Shown: positions 45,156-56,426, counted from the first letter of the stretch. The stretch: 59,358 nt of DNA from Marinitoga hydrogenitolerans DSM 16785 (GCF_900129175.1 NZ_FQUI01000008.1:1-59358), one strand, 5' to 3'. The notes: generated by a model not told the origin, from the letters alone. Numbers and translations are program-made.

Positions 45156-48100
45156 ATGAAGAAAATTATTATTATTGGTTTGGTAGTTATTCTGCTTTTA
45201 TCATTATCTTCATGTGTTAAAAGTATAAAGGTTAAAGCAAAACCGAAAATAGGAGTTCCTGTAGCAGCTACAAGCATTACATTAAATGACTTTATCAAAG
45301 ATGAGGATATAACAAAAATATTATCAGGTGCTACAGTTGGTCCTAATAATGCTGGAGTAAAAACTATAAAATATGCTACAGGATTAAATGTTGATATGAG
45401 TCAATCATTTGAAAAAATTGATGCCTTTAGTACATCAATAACACAGAAAATTTCTGTACCGGAAATAGGGGATATTTCTCCTGTTGAAATCAACGTTCCA
45501 ACTATACCTGGTATTGATTCTATTCCATTTACTGTTCCTGATTTAAGTACGAACCCTGTGTCTCCTGATATTGGAATTAGCGAAATTAACGTAACTGATG
45601 CAGGTATAAATCTACCAGATATAAGTTCTCTGTTCATTCCTGTTGTTGGGGGAGTTGGTACTTCTGCATCCACATCAACTACTTTAGACTCAAATGGAAC
45701 GTTCACAAAATTATCTTTTTCTTCTGGGAGTTTAACGTTAAATGTCACTAATAACGATAATTCTGCAACTGTTGAAGTTGACGGAATTATAGAAAACAAT
45801 GATAATACAAAAATTTATGCTAGCCCAATTTCATTAAGCTCTGGAAATGCTGGAACATTGAATTTTGAATTAATCAATAATAATATTTCAGATGGAGCAA
45901 CTATAACTTTAAGAGCAACTATAACCGGTGGAACTGGTGCCGGAGGTAATCTTGATATTGGTAGTTTAGACTTTGCTTCAGGAACAAAAATCAAAGCTGC
46001 AGAAGGAATTTCTTATTCAATTACAAAAAATATTTCTCAAACTATTAATGCTAACATGGGGACAACATCTTTTTCTTCAGTAACGATTGATGGGACATTT
46101 AATATTAACATTGAATTCCCTATCGAATGGGAAAATGTTAATAAAGAATTTGACGCAACTATACTATACTTATATAACAATAATACAAAAAATATTGTTT
46201 TAATTTCTGATTCATTTAATAGTTCAAAGGAGCTTTCATTCACAAACATAGAATTACCATATGATGCAAATGGAATTTTTGAATTCACAATTGATTCTAC
46301 TTTTACAAGTGATAATCAAACAACAATAGACTTTACAAAATCTCCAACTATTACAATAATTCCAGAAATTAATGTAAAAAACATAAAAGGTGTCGAAATT
46401 AATAACACTCAAAGTATTAATATTCCTGATAATATAGAAGCTGTAAAATTAAACTCAGGAAAATTTGTATTAAACATAAGCGATACTATTGTAAGTTCTA
46501 TTGTTGCTAATTTAACCTATTTTGATGGAATTACAAATATTACTAAAACCTTTGACTTAAATAATAGTTCTGCTGAACTTAATATGAACGGAATAGTTTT
46601 AACAGGTGGTAATACAACAGATGCTACTGTTTCTATAAATTCAATATCGCTTGACTTCGGCAATAATGGTTTAAGTACAACGTCATTAACTGCAAATGTT
46701 AATCTGTCAAATTTAACATTATCAGAAGCAACTATTACATCAAATATTACACAAGATATAAATCTTCCTTCAAATATTAAAAAAGTAATATTTGGTGATG
46801 GGGATATTGAAATTACTCTTGATAATGCAAAATTCACAAGCATTAGTGGAACTCTAACCTATGATACAACTAATACTTCTATGAATGTTTCATCAGAAGG
46901 CACTGCTTTAATTGATTTAGCAAACTTAGAATTAGGAGAACCTTCTGCAACAATATCTATTGACAAAATAGGAATATCATCAAGTGGTGGCATAGCATTA
47001 GGAACAACATTAACAGCAAATATTGAATTAAAAAATCCAAAAATACGCTATGCTAAAATTCAAACAGATGAAAATTTAAATATTAACAATACTCAAACAA
47101 TTGAATTCCCTTCTGAAGCAAAAGACTTATTAAATTCTATAACCTTTGTAGGTACTTCAAATATTAATGTTGAATGGAATAATGAATTGCCTGTTGGTAT
47201 AAACGTCTCTGTAAAAATTCCAGAATTTAGTATTGCTGATACTTTTACAATGAAAGATAACAATTCTCATACAATTTCATTAACAAATAAAACAATCGAT
47301 TTAGATTCACCGTTAAACTTTGATTTTGAAGCATCACCTGCAAATTACGATGATACTAATAATATTGTCACTATAAACATATCTGATCAAGCTAACTATT
47401 TAACTTTGGGTAGTACTTATACATTATCAGCAACTATTAATCTTGATTATGAACTTGATGCATCTATAAAACCTATAAGTAAGGATATTATACCTGAATC
47501 TGATCCTTTGAACTTTGAAATACCTATTTCTGAAGATACAACATTAACCTTAAATGATATTGATATCGAAGGTTTTAATGCAAAAGTTACAGGTACTATA
47601 CCTGATAGTTTAGTGAATGTAAACAATTATATTACTTTAATTGCAACCTATACTGTTAATAATACTGTAGAATCCACAACAACAGATATAATATTTAATA
47701 ATACCTCCATAAACAAAGATATTACAGATTTCTTAAAAACCGTTCTTAAAGGATCAAATGTTTATATGTCAATAAAATCAAATGATATATCATTATCTTT
47801 AGATGATTTAAGCAATTTTGTATTTGATTTCAATATAGAGCTTACAATACCTCTTGCATTTACATCCACAAAAGATATTAATTTAGTAACAATAAACGGA
47901 GAAAAAGACATTTTAGGAAGAAAACCGGGAGAAAATAACTCTGAAATACCTATAGACCCTTTAATAGGAGACAATGGAAAATTGATTTTGCATCTCAATT
48001 ATAATAATACAACAGGATTAACACCAGGATTAAAACTAATTGGTAAAAATGAAAACAATCAAGAATTATATGAAAAAATCATACAATTAAAATCAGGAGA

Positions 48101-48296
48101 AAATAGCATATCCATTGAATTTACAAAAACAGATATTGATAAAATTTTAAATAATAATCCTTATTATATTGATTTTATAGGTTATATTCCCGCAAACAAA
48201 TCACAGCAATTTATGAATAGTGGAACTTTAGATATAAATGCCTGGGTAGAAGTTCAAACAGATGTAAATGCTGATTTATTAAAAGGTGGTGAGTAA
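45156..48296 (+). CDS. Large repetitive beta-rich lipoprotein, unrecognised family
   Basis: The 1046-aa product has a lipoprotein signal peptide with lipobox LSSC at about 20. The mature part is rich in Asn, Thr, Ser, Ile and predicted beta strands. Related blocks of roughly 130 residues recur, for example SNITQDINLPSNIKKVIFG and NNTQSINIPDNIEAVKLNSG. Cysteine is absent after the lipobox as far as I can see. I do not recognise the family and see no catalytic motif. The next gene, 1 base after its stop, encodes a predicted outer-membrane barrel, so the pair may form one envelope complex. GAGGTGGG precedes the ATG. Confidence 0.8.
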   Translation: MKKIIIIGLVVILLLSLSSCVKSIKVKAKPKIGVPVAATSITLNDFIKDEDITKILSGATVGPNNAGVKTIKYATGLNVDMSQSFEKIDAFSTSITQKISVPEIGDISPVEINVPTIPGIDSIPFTVPDLSTNPVSPDIGISEINVTDAGINLPDISSLFIPVVGGVGTSASTSTTLDSNGTFTKLSFSSGSLTLNVTNNDNSATVEVDGIIENNDNTKIYASPISLSSGNAGTLNFELINNNISDGATITLRATITGGTGAGGNLDIGSLDFASGTKIKAAEGISYSITKNISQTINANMGTTSFSSVTIDGTFNINIEFPIEWENVNKEFDATILYLYNNNTKNIVLISDSFNSSKELSFTNIELPYDANGIFEFTIDSTFTSDNQTTIDFTKSPTITIIPEINVKNIKGVEINNTQSINIPDNIEAVKLNSGKFVLNISDTIVSSIVANLTYFDGITNITKTFDLNNSSAELNMNGIVLTGGNTTDATVSINSISLDFGNNGLSTTSLTANVNLSNLTLSEATITSNITQDINLPSNIKKVIFGDGDIEITLDNAKFTSISGTLTYDTTNTSMNVSSEGTALIDLANLELGEPSATISIDKIGISSSGGIALGTTLTANIELKNPKIRYAKIQTDENLNINNTQTIEFPSEAKDLLNSITFVGTSNINVEWNNELPVGINVSVKIPEFSIADTFTMKDNNSHTISLTNKTIDLDSPLNFDFEASPANYDDTNNIVTINISDQANYLTLGSTYTLSATINLDYELDASIKPISKDIIPESDPLNFEIPISEDTTLTLNDIDIEGFNAKVTGTIPDSLVNVNNYITLIATYTVNNTVESTTTDIIFNNTSINKDITDFLKTVLKGSNVYMSIKSNDISLSLDDLSNFVFDFNIELTIPLAFTSTKDINLVTINGEKDILGRKPGENNSEIPIDPLIGDNGKLILHLNYNNTTGLTPGLKLIGKNENNQELYEKIIQLKSGENSISIEFTKTDIDKILNNNPYYIDFIGYIPANKSQQFMNSGTLDINAWVEVQTDVNADLLKGGE

Positions 48297-48297
48297 T

Positions 48298-49554
48298 ATG
48301 AAAAAATTACTTATTTTTACAATTATTATTTTCAGTGTATTATCCTTCTCAAATCCCAATATTAATAAACCATGGAATTATTCTTTTAATCCAGCATTAG
48401 TTGATTATGGTACGAGAAACCTTATAGATATTGGGGTATCTGGTGACGTTAATTTTATTCAGCCATTTATTAATTTTGGGGATTTGTTCAAGGATGAAAT
48501 TATTATTGATTTTAATGATATTTATGATAATTTGGGTGAAGAACCATTACCAATAAATTTAAATGCGGATGTTTCAGCTTTTGGGAAGATTCATTTATGG
48601 TTTTTATCTTATGCAAAAATCGTTGATTTGAAAACAAATACTAAAGTTGCTTTGCCAAATGATTTAATGAAATTATTATCATATGGTAATGTTGAAAATG
48701 GAGTAATTGTTGATTTAAATGGAGAGGGTTTTTTAAACTCAAACATTATATTTACTGATACAAATTATTTATCCTTTGTTAGCAAAAATTCTATTTTTGG
48801 TTTATCATTTTCCAATTTTTTGCCTATTGCTATTATAAGGAGCAATGTTGATTTTAATCAAACTTCTAATATTGAAAATGCGACTTTAAAGATAAATTAT
48901 AATTTAAATGGTGATGTTTACAGTTCATTAAAATCTTTAAATACATTGATTTTAAATGATTATGATGACTATGATAACCATGATTCAGAAATTGATGAAG
49001 ATATCTTAAATTCCCTCGGAGAAAACGCAGGATTAAAGATGAGTTTTGGTTATATAAATAAATCTAATAGATGGGGAATATCTATAAATGATATCGTTAT
49101 AAAAAATGCAGAAATGAAATATACATATACTTTAAGTGCCACTGGTAATATATTAGTTGACAATATGAACATTGAAACTGACCAAGGAACTCCAACATTA
49201 GAAATGTTGGATGAATCATCATCAAGAGTTTTTCCTGAAGTTCCTTTAGATTTACCTATGAATATTTCTGCTTTTTATACCTTTAATTTCCTTTTTGATA
49301 TAACTCCACATTTGCAATATTATTTTGGTAAAGGCTTAGATTGGGGAATTAATTTTGATGGTAACTTATTATTTATCCCATTTTGGTTAGATATAAGCAA
49401 CAAAATTGATTATTGGACTTTAAATACAGGTTTTGGAATTAATATACATATTATTGATATAAATGCTTCTGTTGAAAGTGCTTCACAAGAATTTGGCAAC
49501 ATTTTAAATTTTAAAAATTTAGCCTTCAAATTAAATATCGGTATAGGAATATAA
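48298..49554 (+). CDS. Predicted outer-membrane beta-barrel protein
   Basis: The product is 418 aa from ATG 48298, just after the previous stop; GTG codons at 48286 and 48289 overlap the AAGGTGGTGAG ribosome-binding site. A Sec signal peptide (KKLLIFTIIIFSVLSFS) is followed by NPNINKPWNYSFNPALVDYG, an opening seen in barrel proteins of the FadL/TraF/PorV kind. Alternating hydrophobic strands run to the end (LAFKLNIGIGI). The specific family was not identified. It is in an operon with the lipoprotein gene upstream and is followed by a terminator. Confidence 0.7.
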   Translation: MKKLLIFTIIIFSVLSFSNPNINKPWNYSFNPALVDYGTRNLIDIGVSGDVNFIQPFINFGDLFKDEIIIDFNDIYDNLGEEPLPINLNADVSAFGKIHLWFLSYAKIVDLKTNTKVALPNDLMKLLSYGNVENGVIVDLNGEGFLNSNIIFTDTNYLSFVSKNSIFGLSFSNFLPIAIIRSNVDFNQTSNIENATLKINYNLNGDVYSSLKSLNTLILNDYDDYDNHDSEIDEDILNSLGENAGLKMSFGYINKSNRWGISINDIVIKNAEMKYTYTLSATGNILVDNMNIETDQGTPTLEMLDESSSRVFPEVPLDLPMNISAFYTFNFLFDITPHLQYYFGKGLDWGINFDGNLLFIPFWLDISNKIDYWTLNTGFGINIHIIDINASVESASQEFGNILNFKNLAFKLNIGIGI

Positions 49555-49564
49555 GAATATATAA

Positions 49565-49600
49565 AAAACACCTTTCAGTTTTTACTGAAAGGTGTTTTTT
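49565..49600 (+). terminator. Intrinsic terminator of the first envelope operon
   Basis: AAACACCTTTCAGT pairs with ACTGAAAGGTGTTT across TTTT and is followed by TTTT. The T run merges directly with the next promoter. Confidence 0.9.
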
Positions 49601-49601
49601 A

Positions 49602-49610
49602 TGGTATAAT
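49602..49610 (+). promoter_or_regulatory. Extended -10 promoter of the second envelope operon
   Basis: TGGTATAAT, in a 16-base stretch identical to the one at 45021. It abuts the preceding terminator and leaves a leader of about 90 bases. Confidence 0.65.
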
Positions 49611-49705
49611 TAAATATGTTCTTAATTTATTAATAATACTTGAACAAAAAAACTTTCAAAAAGTCCAAAGGTATATATGTTTAAAAAATTACAGGGGGTG
49701 TTTTT

Positions 49706-52700
49706 ATGGGAAGGTTTAAAAAGATTTTTTCTTTATTTATGATTTTAATGATTTTTATTGTATCTTTTTCCGCCGTTAAAAGTGTTTCTATACGTACTGT
49801 AAACTTTGATTCTTGGGATTTTAATGTCTCTACAGATTTTGCAGTAATAACACCTGGAATTATATTAAATGGCAATTTATTTACTGCAATTGTAAGAAAT
49901 GACACTAACCCCGCTACTATCTTTGCAGATATTACTTTATCAGTTTTAAGTGGTAAATGGGAAGGGGATTATTTAATCATTAGATTTGGTCCTATTGAAC
50001 TCAATTCTAATGAAACTTTTATTTTGAAAAATACAGAGATTTTAGATTACTTAGATATGGTAACTTTAAAGGAAAATAATATGACACATATTTCCAATTT
50101 AGAAGATACAACAGATTTTTTAAATTTAGAATTGGCTGAAGGAAAATATGAATTAAAAATAGAAATATTCGAAGACGACAATAATGGAAATGAAGTCTCC
50201 AAAGGAGTTAAAAGTTCAAGCCTCGCTATAATAAATCCAGACCCCATTGAATTTATAAAACTTCCTGAAGGAGATACTTTATACCCAACCATTAAATGGA
50301 GCTTAAGTAGAGTTCCATGGTATTCAAAAACAACAAGTGAGTTGGAAATTGAAGAAAACGGTCAAATAGTATTTTCAAGGATCTTTAATCATAACGAACC
50401 TGATAAAAATAACCTTGACTTAGATATAAAAGGCTATCCTACCGGAAATAATATTGAAGATGGTATTTTTACATATAACATCACCGGTGAAGAAAATGAT
50501 CCTATTTTTAAACGTGGAAAGACCTACACTTTTAGAGTTATTATGAAGGATTCTGGAGGAAATGTGATCGCTAAAACATTAGATGAAAATATCACATTTG
50601 ATTTATCTTATCCGGATATGATTTATCCAACTGGAGAAATTGAAGAAATTAATCCTATTTTTGAATGGAATTTCGATTATGATTCCGAAGTTGCATATTA
50701 TTTACTACAAATTGATGGTTTCGGTAATTTAAAAGTATATGGCTCTCAATCTTATCAATTAGAAAATTCTTTAGACTGGGGCAAATTCTATAAATGGAAA
50801 GTTATACCTTATTATGAAGATAATACTCCTTTTTTTGAACCTTCTGAAATTGAATGGATGGAATTCTCTACACCACAAAATAATCCTCCAGAAGTAGAAA
50901 TAATAAATCCTGTTGAAGGAGATTATCTTTTATATGGTGAAACATATACATTTGAAGGAAACGCTGTAGATAACGATCCAGATGATGAAATAACTGAAAC
51001 ATGGTGGGAAATTGAAGGAAAAAAGTATTCTGGATTATCAATAGAGTTCACACCAAAAAGACGCTACATTGATTCTCCTTTAAAGATCCTATTTTTTGCT
51101 AAAGATAAATTTAACAATACTGCTCAAACAGAAGTAAATGTTTTTGTTAAACAACCAAAATTATATATTTTAAAGCCTTCTGATAATTCCAAATTTATTG
51201 TTGGCGAAAATGTTGAATTTGAAGCATTTTCTCAGGATTTAGATGAAGATATTATTTGGTATGATGGCGAAAATGAAATAGGCAGCGGAGAACATATTGA
51301 ATATTTATTTGAAGAATCAGGAGAGCATATAATAAATGTAGTTTCTGGTGATCTTTCTGATTCTATTACTATATTTATTGAAACTGTCCCTGTTTTATCA
51401 GCTGAAAACACAGAATATGAAATATATGTTGGTGATTCATTAACATTAACAGTTGAATATGAAAATCTGGAATCACAAAATATACAATGGATACTTAATG
51501 GTAGAACTATTGGAAATGAAGATACTTTAGAATATACATTTAATGAACCTGGAAATTATACAATTATCGCAAAATATGAAACATTATCTGTTACTTTCAA
51601 TATTTTAGTAAAAAACTTTCCTGAAATACGTATTGTTTCTCCTTTAAATAATGCAAAGATAAAAGCTGGAGAAGAAATTTCACTTAAAGCTGAGTCAAAA
51701 TATGCAGATGAAGATATTATTTGGTATATTGATGGAAATGAAATTGGAAAAGGCGAAGAGTTAAAATACACATTCAATGTAGAAGCTGAAGGCCCTCACA
51801 CATTAATGGTCAAATCAGGAATAGCTTCTCATGAAATATCTATTGAAATATATGTTGAAAGATTTGTTAAAATTATTTCTCCAAAAGAAAAGTTGCTTGT
51901 ATTAGATATTAATCAAACATATTTATTCAAGGCCGAAAAACAAAATATTGAAGAAGATATTCAATGGTTTGTGAACGATGAAAATATCGATAGCGGAAGT
52001 TCCTTTGAATATACTTTTACAAAAGGTGGTAAATATATAATTAAAGCTGAAGCTAATGGTTTTTTTGATGAGATTACTGTAAATGTTGTCGGAGAAAAAT
52101 ACTTAATTATAACTTCTCCACAAGATGGTGCTTTATTTGAAATAGGACAACCTATTAAATTTATAGCTGATTCTAAAAATTTAATAGAAGATATAATGTG
52201 GTATGCTAATGAAGATGAAATTGGAAAAGGCAATTCTTTAGAATATTCATTTAACGAACCAGGAGATTATGAAATTAAGGCCGTAAGCGAAGGTATAGAA
52301 CATTCAATAATTATAAAAATTCTTCCACCTGAAACGCTTAATATCCTTTCTCCTGAGGATGGTTCTAAATTCTTTATTGGTCAAGAAATTGAATTTGAAG
52401 CTTCTGGGGAAAACTTAAGAGGAGATATACAATGGTTTGCTAATGATGTTTTAATTGGTAATGGCAAAACATTTACATATGTTTTCAATGCTCCAGGAGA
52501 TTATGAAATAAAAGCAAAAAGTCCAACAAAAGAAACTACTATTAAAATTAAAATATTGGAATCACAAACGTTACAAATTATTTCTCCAAATGATGGAAAT
52601 ATATATAAATTAGGTAAAATTGTAAAATTAAAAGCAAACACCAGATATGAAACGTCTATCGAATGGTATGCTAATGACACTTATTTAGGTGAAGGTAAAG

Positions 52701-55700
52701 AATTAGAATTTATACCTGAAAATTATGGTAATTTTGAAATTAAAGCTGTCGCTGATAACTTAGAAAAACTTGTTAAAATTTATGTATATAAACCTATAAG
52801 CGATTTAGTTATAGATGGAATAAATAATGATGCTATTTTATTTGATGATGAAACTATTGAAGCTGAAGCATTATATGAATTTGATGAAGCTATTGGTATT
52901 AAAGAAAAAGGATGGATGCTTGATGGCGAATCCATTTCAAATGATAATAAAATATCCATATCTAACCTCAAACCTGGTAATCATATTTTAATGTTTAAAA
53001 TAATGGATAATATGAACAACTATGCTGAAATTAAAATAAGCTTTAAAATAATAGAAAGATTAGAAATAAAAATTATTTCTCCAGATGATGGTAGTCATTT
53101 TAATTTAAATGATTCAATTAGGTTAAAAATGGATTTATTAAAAGGAAATTGGAATCAAATTAGAGAAATAAATTGGTATTTTAACAATACTCTCGTTGCT
53201 AACGGAAAAGATGCCTTAGTTTCAAACGTTGGTGAAGGTGACATAATTGTTAAAGTTGAAGTTCAAGATATACTTGACGAAACATATACAAAGGAAATAA
53301 GCATAAACATATCTGATAAACCTGTTCTTGAAATCTTAATGCCAAAAAATAATTCAACATTCAAATTTGGTGAGGAAATAAAAGTTGTAGGTAATGTTTA
53401 TTTAACAGCATTAGAGGGAAAGCAAAATCTTGATACTAATGATATTATTTGGTATCTTGATGGAACTGAAATAGGTAATGGTGGTGTTATGTTCCTTGAA
53501 AACTTAGAACCGGGAGAGCACATAATACAAGCAGAATATAAAGATATAATTTCAGAAATAAATATAAAAATATTAGACCCTATTAAAGCAAAAATATTAG
53601 ATTCTGAAGAAATACCCTTTAACCCAGGTGAAGAACTAAAAATTAAAGGAGAAGGTGATGGCGTTCTGTTATGGTATTTAAACGGTGTTGAAATCGGCAA
53701 AGGCAGTATTTTAATTTTAGATACAAAAAATATAACTTCACAGTCAAAATTAACGTTAAAAGCTGTCTTCAATGACATAGAAAGTGAAGATTCTATATCA
53801 TTATTACCTAACACAAAACCTATTATAAGTTGGGAAGTCCCCGAAAACGAAGAAAAATTTGTTTCAAATGCAAACATCCCTATAGAGGTTAAGGTTGAAG
53901 ATGCAGAAGATGGATTGCTAACATATTCTGTATATATTGATGGTGTAAAAATTGGTGAAAATATTAATTCTATATTTGCAGGTACGTTAAATCCAGGAGT
54001 TCATAGCTTAAAAATTTTTGCAAAAGATAAACTGGGAGTTGAAATTTCTGAAACAAGAAAAATTATTATAAATCAAAAGCCTAATCCAACAATATTATCG
54101 CCACAAAAAGGTCAGGAAATAACTGCTGGAATGTCACTTATATTAGAAGCTATCGTTCAAGATGATGATCCAATAGAAAACGATAAAATCATCTGGATGG
54201 TTGATGGTGAAAAGGTTGGGAATGGATTAAAATTCGAGTTTACGGAAGTTTTATCAACTGGTGAGCATTTCATCGACTTATACGTTGAAGATCAAATGGG
54301 AGAATATGTACAATTATCAACTGATATTGTTATTGTTGAAAAACCTAATATAAGAATAATTCAACCTATTAATGATTCGATAATAAATATAGGTAGTCCT
54401 CTTATACTTCAAGCAGAAGCATTTAAAGGACCTAATCTTCCATTCGAAGATAATATGATTAACTGGAAGTTAGACGGAACAATAATTGGCACTGGAAAAA
54501 GAATTGAATTAAATACAAATTCATTAACTTCCGGAGAACATGCTATAACTGCACAAGTAGAAAATGTTTCTGATTCTGTTAGAATAATTATAAACACACA
54601 ACCTATTGTTGATATAAGTCAACCATTAGATGGCAGTATATTAAGCACAAAAGAATTGATAATCTTTAAATCATCAATTATTGATGCTGAAAACAATATA
54701 AAACCAGAAAATATAAAATGGTTTATTAATGGTGAAGAAAAAGGTTCAGGAGTTTCATTAAATGCTGGTACATTAAGTGCTGGAGATTATAGAATAACAG
54801 TCAAAGCTATTGATGATAATGGATTAACCGGTGAGAAATCTATTTCTATAAAAGTTATTTCTCCTTTAATCGCAAATATATCCTCACCAGAAAATCAAGG
54901 AGTCTTTTCACAAACCGCTATTATTAATCTCACAGCAAATATTTCAGGCGGGCTGGCACCTTATCAGATAAATTGGACTATAAAACAGCCAAATACGCAA
55001 GATAAAATTTTAAATGGTAATAATTTAAATTTAAATGCTTTTGATTTAAAACCTGGAAATGCATTAATTCTCCTCGAAATAAAAGACGCACTAGGAAATA
55101 TAGTCACAAAAACAAAAGAAATTAAAATTTTTGAAAAAACAAAAGTACTCATTGTAAAGCCTGAAAATGGCCATATATATGTAAAAGGACAGGAAAATAT
55201 AAATGCTGTTGCAAAATTATTTAATGCGGAAGGAAAAAATGCTAAAATCACATGGTTCCTTAACGATAAAAAAGTAGGAGATGGTTCTGTAATAAATATT
55301 AATACAAATAATATAGAAAATGGAAATTATGTATTAAAAGTTAATGTAAAGACTAAAAATGAAGATATTTCTAATTCAGTAAACATTATTATAAGAGAAA
55401 AGCTAAAAATAAAAATATTATCAACATATGATACAGTAAAAAGCGGTGAAGAAATAACTTTAAAAGCCTTTGCTTTAGATCCACTTGATGGTGACATAGA
55501 AAATATTGAATGGAGTTCTAATTTACAGGGAATACTAGGAACAGGAAAAGAATTAAAAGTTAAATTAATCCCTGGAAAACATCTAATAACAGCAATTGCA
55601 AAAAATTCAAAAGGAAAAATATCAAAAGATACAATAAATATTTTGAGCTTAGGAAACATAAAATTATCAATAGAAAGCCCATCGAATGGAGATATTTTCA

Positions 55701-56413
55701 CAGGAGCTGTAGAAATACCATTTAAAGCTTCTGCCTTAGATGCTGATGGTTCTGAAATAACTCCGGAAAATATTATTTGGATTTCAAATATTGATGGACA
55801 AATAGGAAATGGTTTAGAAATAAATAAAAAATTAAGCGCCGGAAAACATGAAATAACTTTGACTGTTATGAGTAAATTCAATGGTTCTGTAACGAAAAAG
55901 ATTTCTATTCAGGTTTTAAAAGAATCTAAAATTGAACAAAATCTTGTAATCGATATTGAAGATGGACTTTTAGTAATACAAAATCAGCCTATTGAACTGA
56001 AAGCATATAAAGTTGGTATTGACGGTGACATAATTTGGAATTCTGATATTGATGGAGAATTAGGTACTGGTGATGCAATAGAAGCTATTCTTTCAACACC
56101 TGGAATACATAAAATAACTGCTAGTGTTGGTAATATTTCAAAATCTGTAAAAATAAAAGTAATTGAATACCAGGAAAAAAGAAATGTTGTTGCAGTTGTT
56201 ATTAGTTTAAAAGGAAATGCTGAAACAAAATACAAAGATCAAGTAAATGTGTTGAAAATTCTATCCCCTATTTATAATAAAGATATTTTAGTAATTTATA
56301 ATAATACTGAAATAAAATTAGCTTTTAAAGATGGTACACAAAAAACATATACAATAAATACAAATGAAGGGGTTAAATTTGAAAACAAACGAGAAATTAC
56401 ATTTCATGAGTGA
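49706..56413 (+). CDS. Giant secreted protein: about 21 Ig-like modules and a C-terminal FecR-like domain
   Basis: The 2235-aa product has a Sec signal peptide (about 1-25) and no lipobox. After a unique region (to about 390) I count about 21 modules of 75-90 residues. Their consensus is roughly ISPxDGxxFxxGxxIxFxA, then IxWYxNxxxIGxG, then a closing strand after PGxYxIxA, of the bacterial Ig-like/PKD type. The last 70 residues (VVAVVISLKGNAETKYKD, IKLAFKDGTQ) look like a FecR domain. If each module spans about 4 nm, the array could reach some 80 nm. No catalytic motif is seen. It shares an operon with the barrel gene 13 bases downstream. GGGGGTG precedes the ATG. Confidence 0.82.
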   Translation: MGRFKKIFSLFMILMIFIVSFSAVKSVSIRTVNFDSWDFNVSTDFAVITPGIILNGNLFTAIVRNDTNPATIFADITLSVLSGKWEGDYLIIRFGPIELNSNETFILKNTEILDYLDMVTLKENNMTHISNLEDTTDFLNLELAEGKYELKIEIFEDDNNGNEVSKGVKSSSLAIINPDPIEFIKLPEGDTLYPTIKWSLSRVPWYSKTTSELEIEENGQIVFSRIFNHNEPDKNNLDLDIKGYPTGNNIEDGIFTYNITGEENDPIFKRGKTYTFRVIMKDSGGNVIAKTLDENITFDLSYPDMIYPTGEIEEINPIFEWNFDYDSEVAYYLLQIDGFGNLKVYGSQSYQLENSLDWGKFYKWKVIPYYEDNTPFFEPSEIEWMEFSTPQNNPPEVEIINPVEGDYLLYGETYTFEGNAVDNDPDDEITETWWEIEGKKYSGLSIEFTPKRRYIDSPLKILFFAKDKFNNTAQTEVNVFVKQPKLYILKPSDNSKFIVGENVEFEAFSQDLDEDIIWYDGENEIGSGEHIEYLFEESGEHIINVVSGDLSDSITIFIETVPVLSAENTEYEIYVGDSLTLTVEYENLESQNIQWILNGRTIGNEDTLEYTFNEPGNYTIIAKYETLSVTFNILVKNFPEIRIVSPLNNAKIKAGEEISLKAESKYADEDIIWYIDGNEIGKGEELKYTFNVEAEGPHTLMVKSGIASHEISIEIYVERFVKIISPKEKLLVLDINQTYLFKAEKQNIEEDIQWFVNDENIDSGSSFEYTFTKGGKYIIKAEANGFFDEITVNVVGEKYLIITSPQDGALFEIGQPIKFIADSKNLIEDIMWYANEDEIGKGNSLEYSFNEPGDYEIKAVSEGIEHSIIIKILPPETLNILSPEDGSKFFIGQEIEFEASGENLRGDIQWFANDVLIGNGKTFTYVFNAPGDYEIKAKSPTKETTIKIKILESQTLQIISPNDGNIYKLGKIVKLKANTRYETSIEWYANDTYLGEGKELEFIPENYGNFEIKAVADNLEKLVKIYVYKPISDLVIDGINNDAILFDDETIEAEALYEFDEAIGIKEKGWMLDGESISNDNKISISNLKPGNHILMFKIMDNMNNYAEIKISFKIIERLEIKIISPDDGSHFNLNDSIRLKMDLLKGNWNQIREINWYFNNTLVANGKDALVSNVGEGDIIVKVEVQDILDETYTKEISINISDKPVLEILMPKNNSTFKFGEEIKVVGNVYLTALEGKQNLDTNDIIWYLDGTEIGNGGVMFLENLEPGEHIIQAEYKDIISEINIKILDPIKAKILDSEEIPFNPGEELKIKGEGDGVLLWYLNGVEIGKGSILILDTKNITSQSKLTLKAVFNDIESEDSISLLPNTKPIISWEVPENEEKFVSNANIPIEVKVEDAEDGLLTYSVYIDGVKIGENINSIFAGTLNPGVHSLKIFAKDKLGVEISETRKIIINQKPNPTILSPQKGQEITAGMSLILEAIVQDDDPIENDKIIWMVDGEKVGNGLKFEFTEVLSTGEHFIDLYVEDQMGEYVQLSTDIVIVEKPNIRIIQPINDSIINIGSPLILQAEAFKGPNLPFEDNMINWKLDGTIIGTGKRIELNTNSLTSGEHAITAQVENVSDSVRIIINTQPIVDISQPLDGSILSTKELIIFKSSIIDAENNIKPENIKWFINGEEKGSGVSLNAGTLSAGDYRITVKAIDDNGLTGEKSISIKVISPLIANISSPENQGVFSQTAIINLTANISGGLAPYQINWTIKQPNTQDKILNGNNLNLNAFDLKPGNALILLEIKDALGNIVTKTKEIKIFEKTKVLIVKPENGHIYVKGQENINAVAKLFNAEGKNAKITWFLNDKKVGDGSVININTNNIENGNYVLKVNVKTKNEDISNSVNIIIREKLKIKILSTYDTVKSGEEITLKAFALDPLDGDIENIEWSSNLQGILGTGKELKVKLIPGKHLITAIAKNSKGKISKDTINILSLGNIKLSIESPSNGDIFTGAVEIPFKASALDADGSEITPENIIWISNIDGQIGNGLEINKKLSAGKHEITLTVMSKFNGSVTKKISIQVLKESKIEQNLVIDIEDGLLVIQNQPIELKAYKVGIDGDIIWNSDIDGELGTGDAIEAILSTPGIHKITASVGNISKSVKIKVIEYQEKRNVVAVVISLKGNAETKYKDQVNVLKILSPIYNKDILVIYNNTEIKLAFKDGTQKTYTINTNEGVKFENKREITFHE

Positions 56414-56426
56414 GGGGGGATAGAAA

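Noticed and set aside
45017-45298. 93-codon minus-strand frame at the start of the first envelope operon
   Set aside because: It overlaps the promoter, leader and signal peptide of a well-supported plus-strand gene.
55327-55881. 184-codon minus-strand frame inside the giant Ig-array gene
   Set aside because: It is antisense to a long gene with clear module structure, and has no ribosome-binding site or recognisable protein features.
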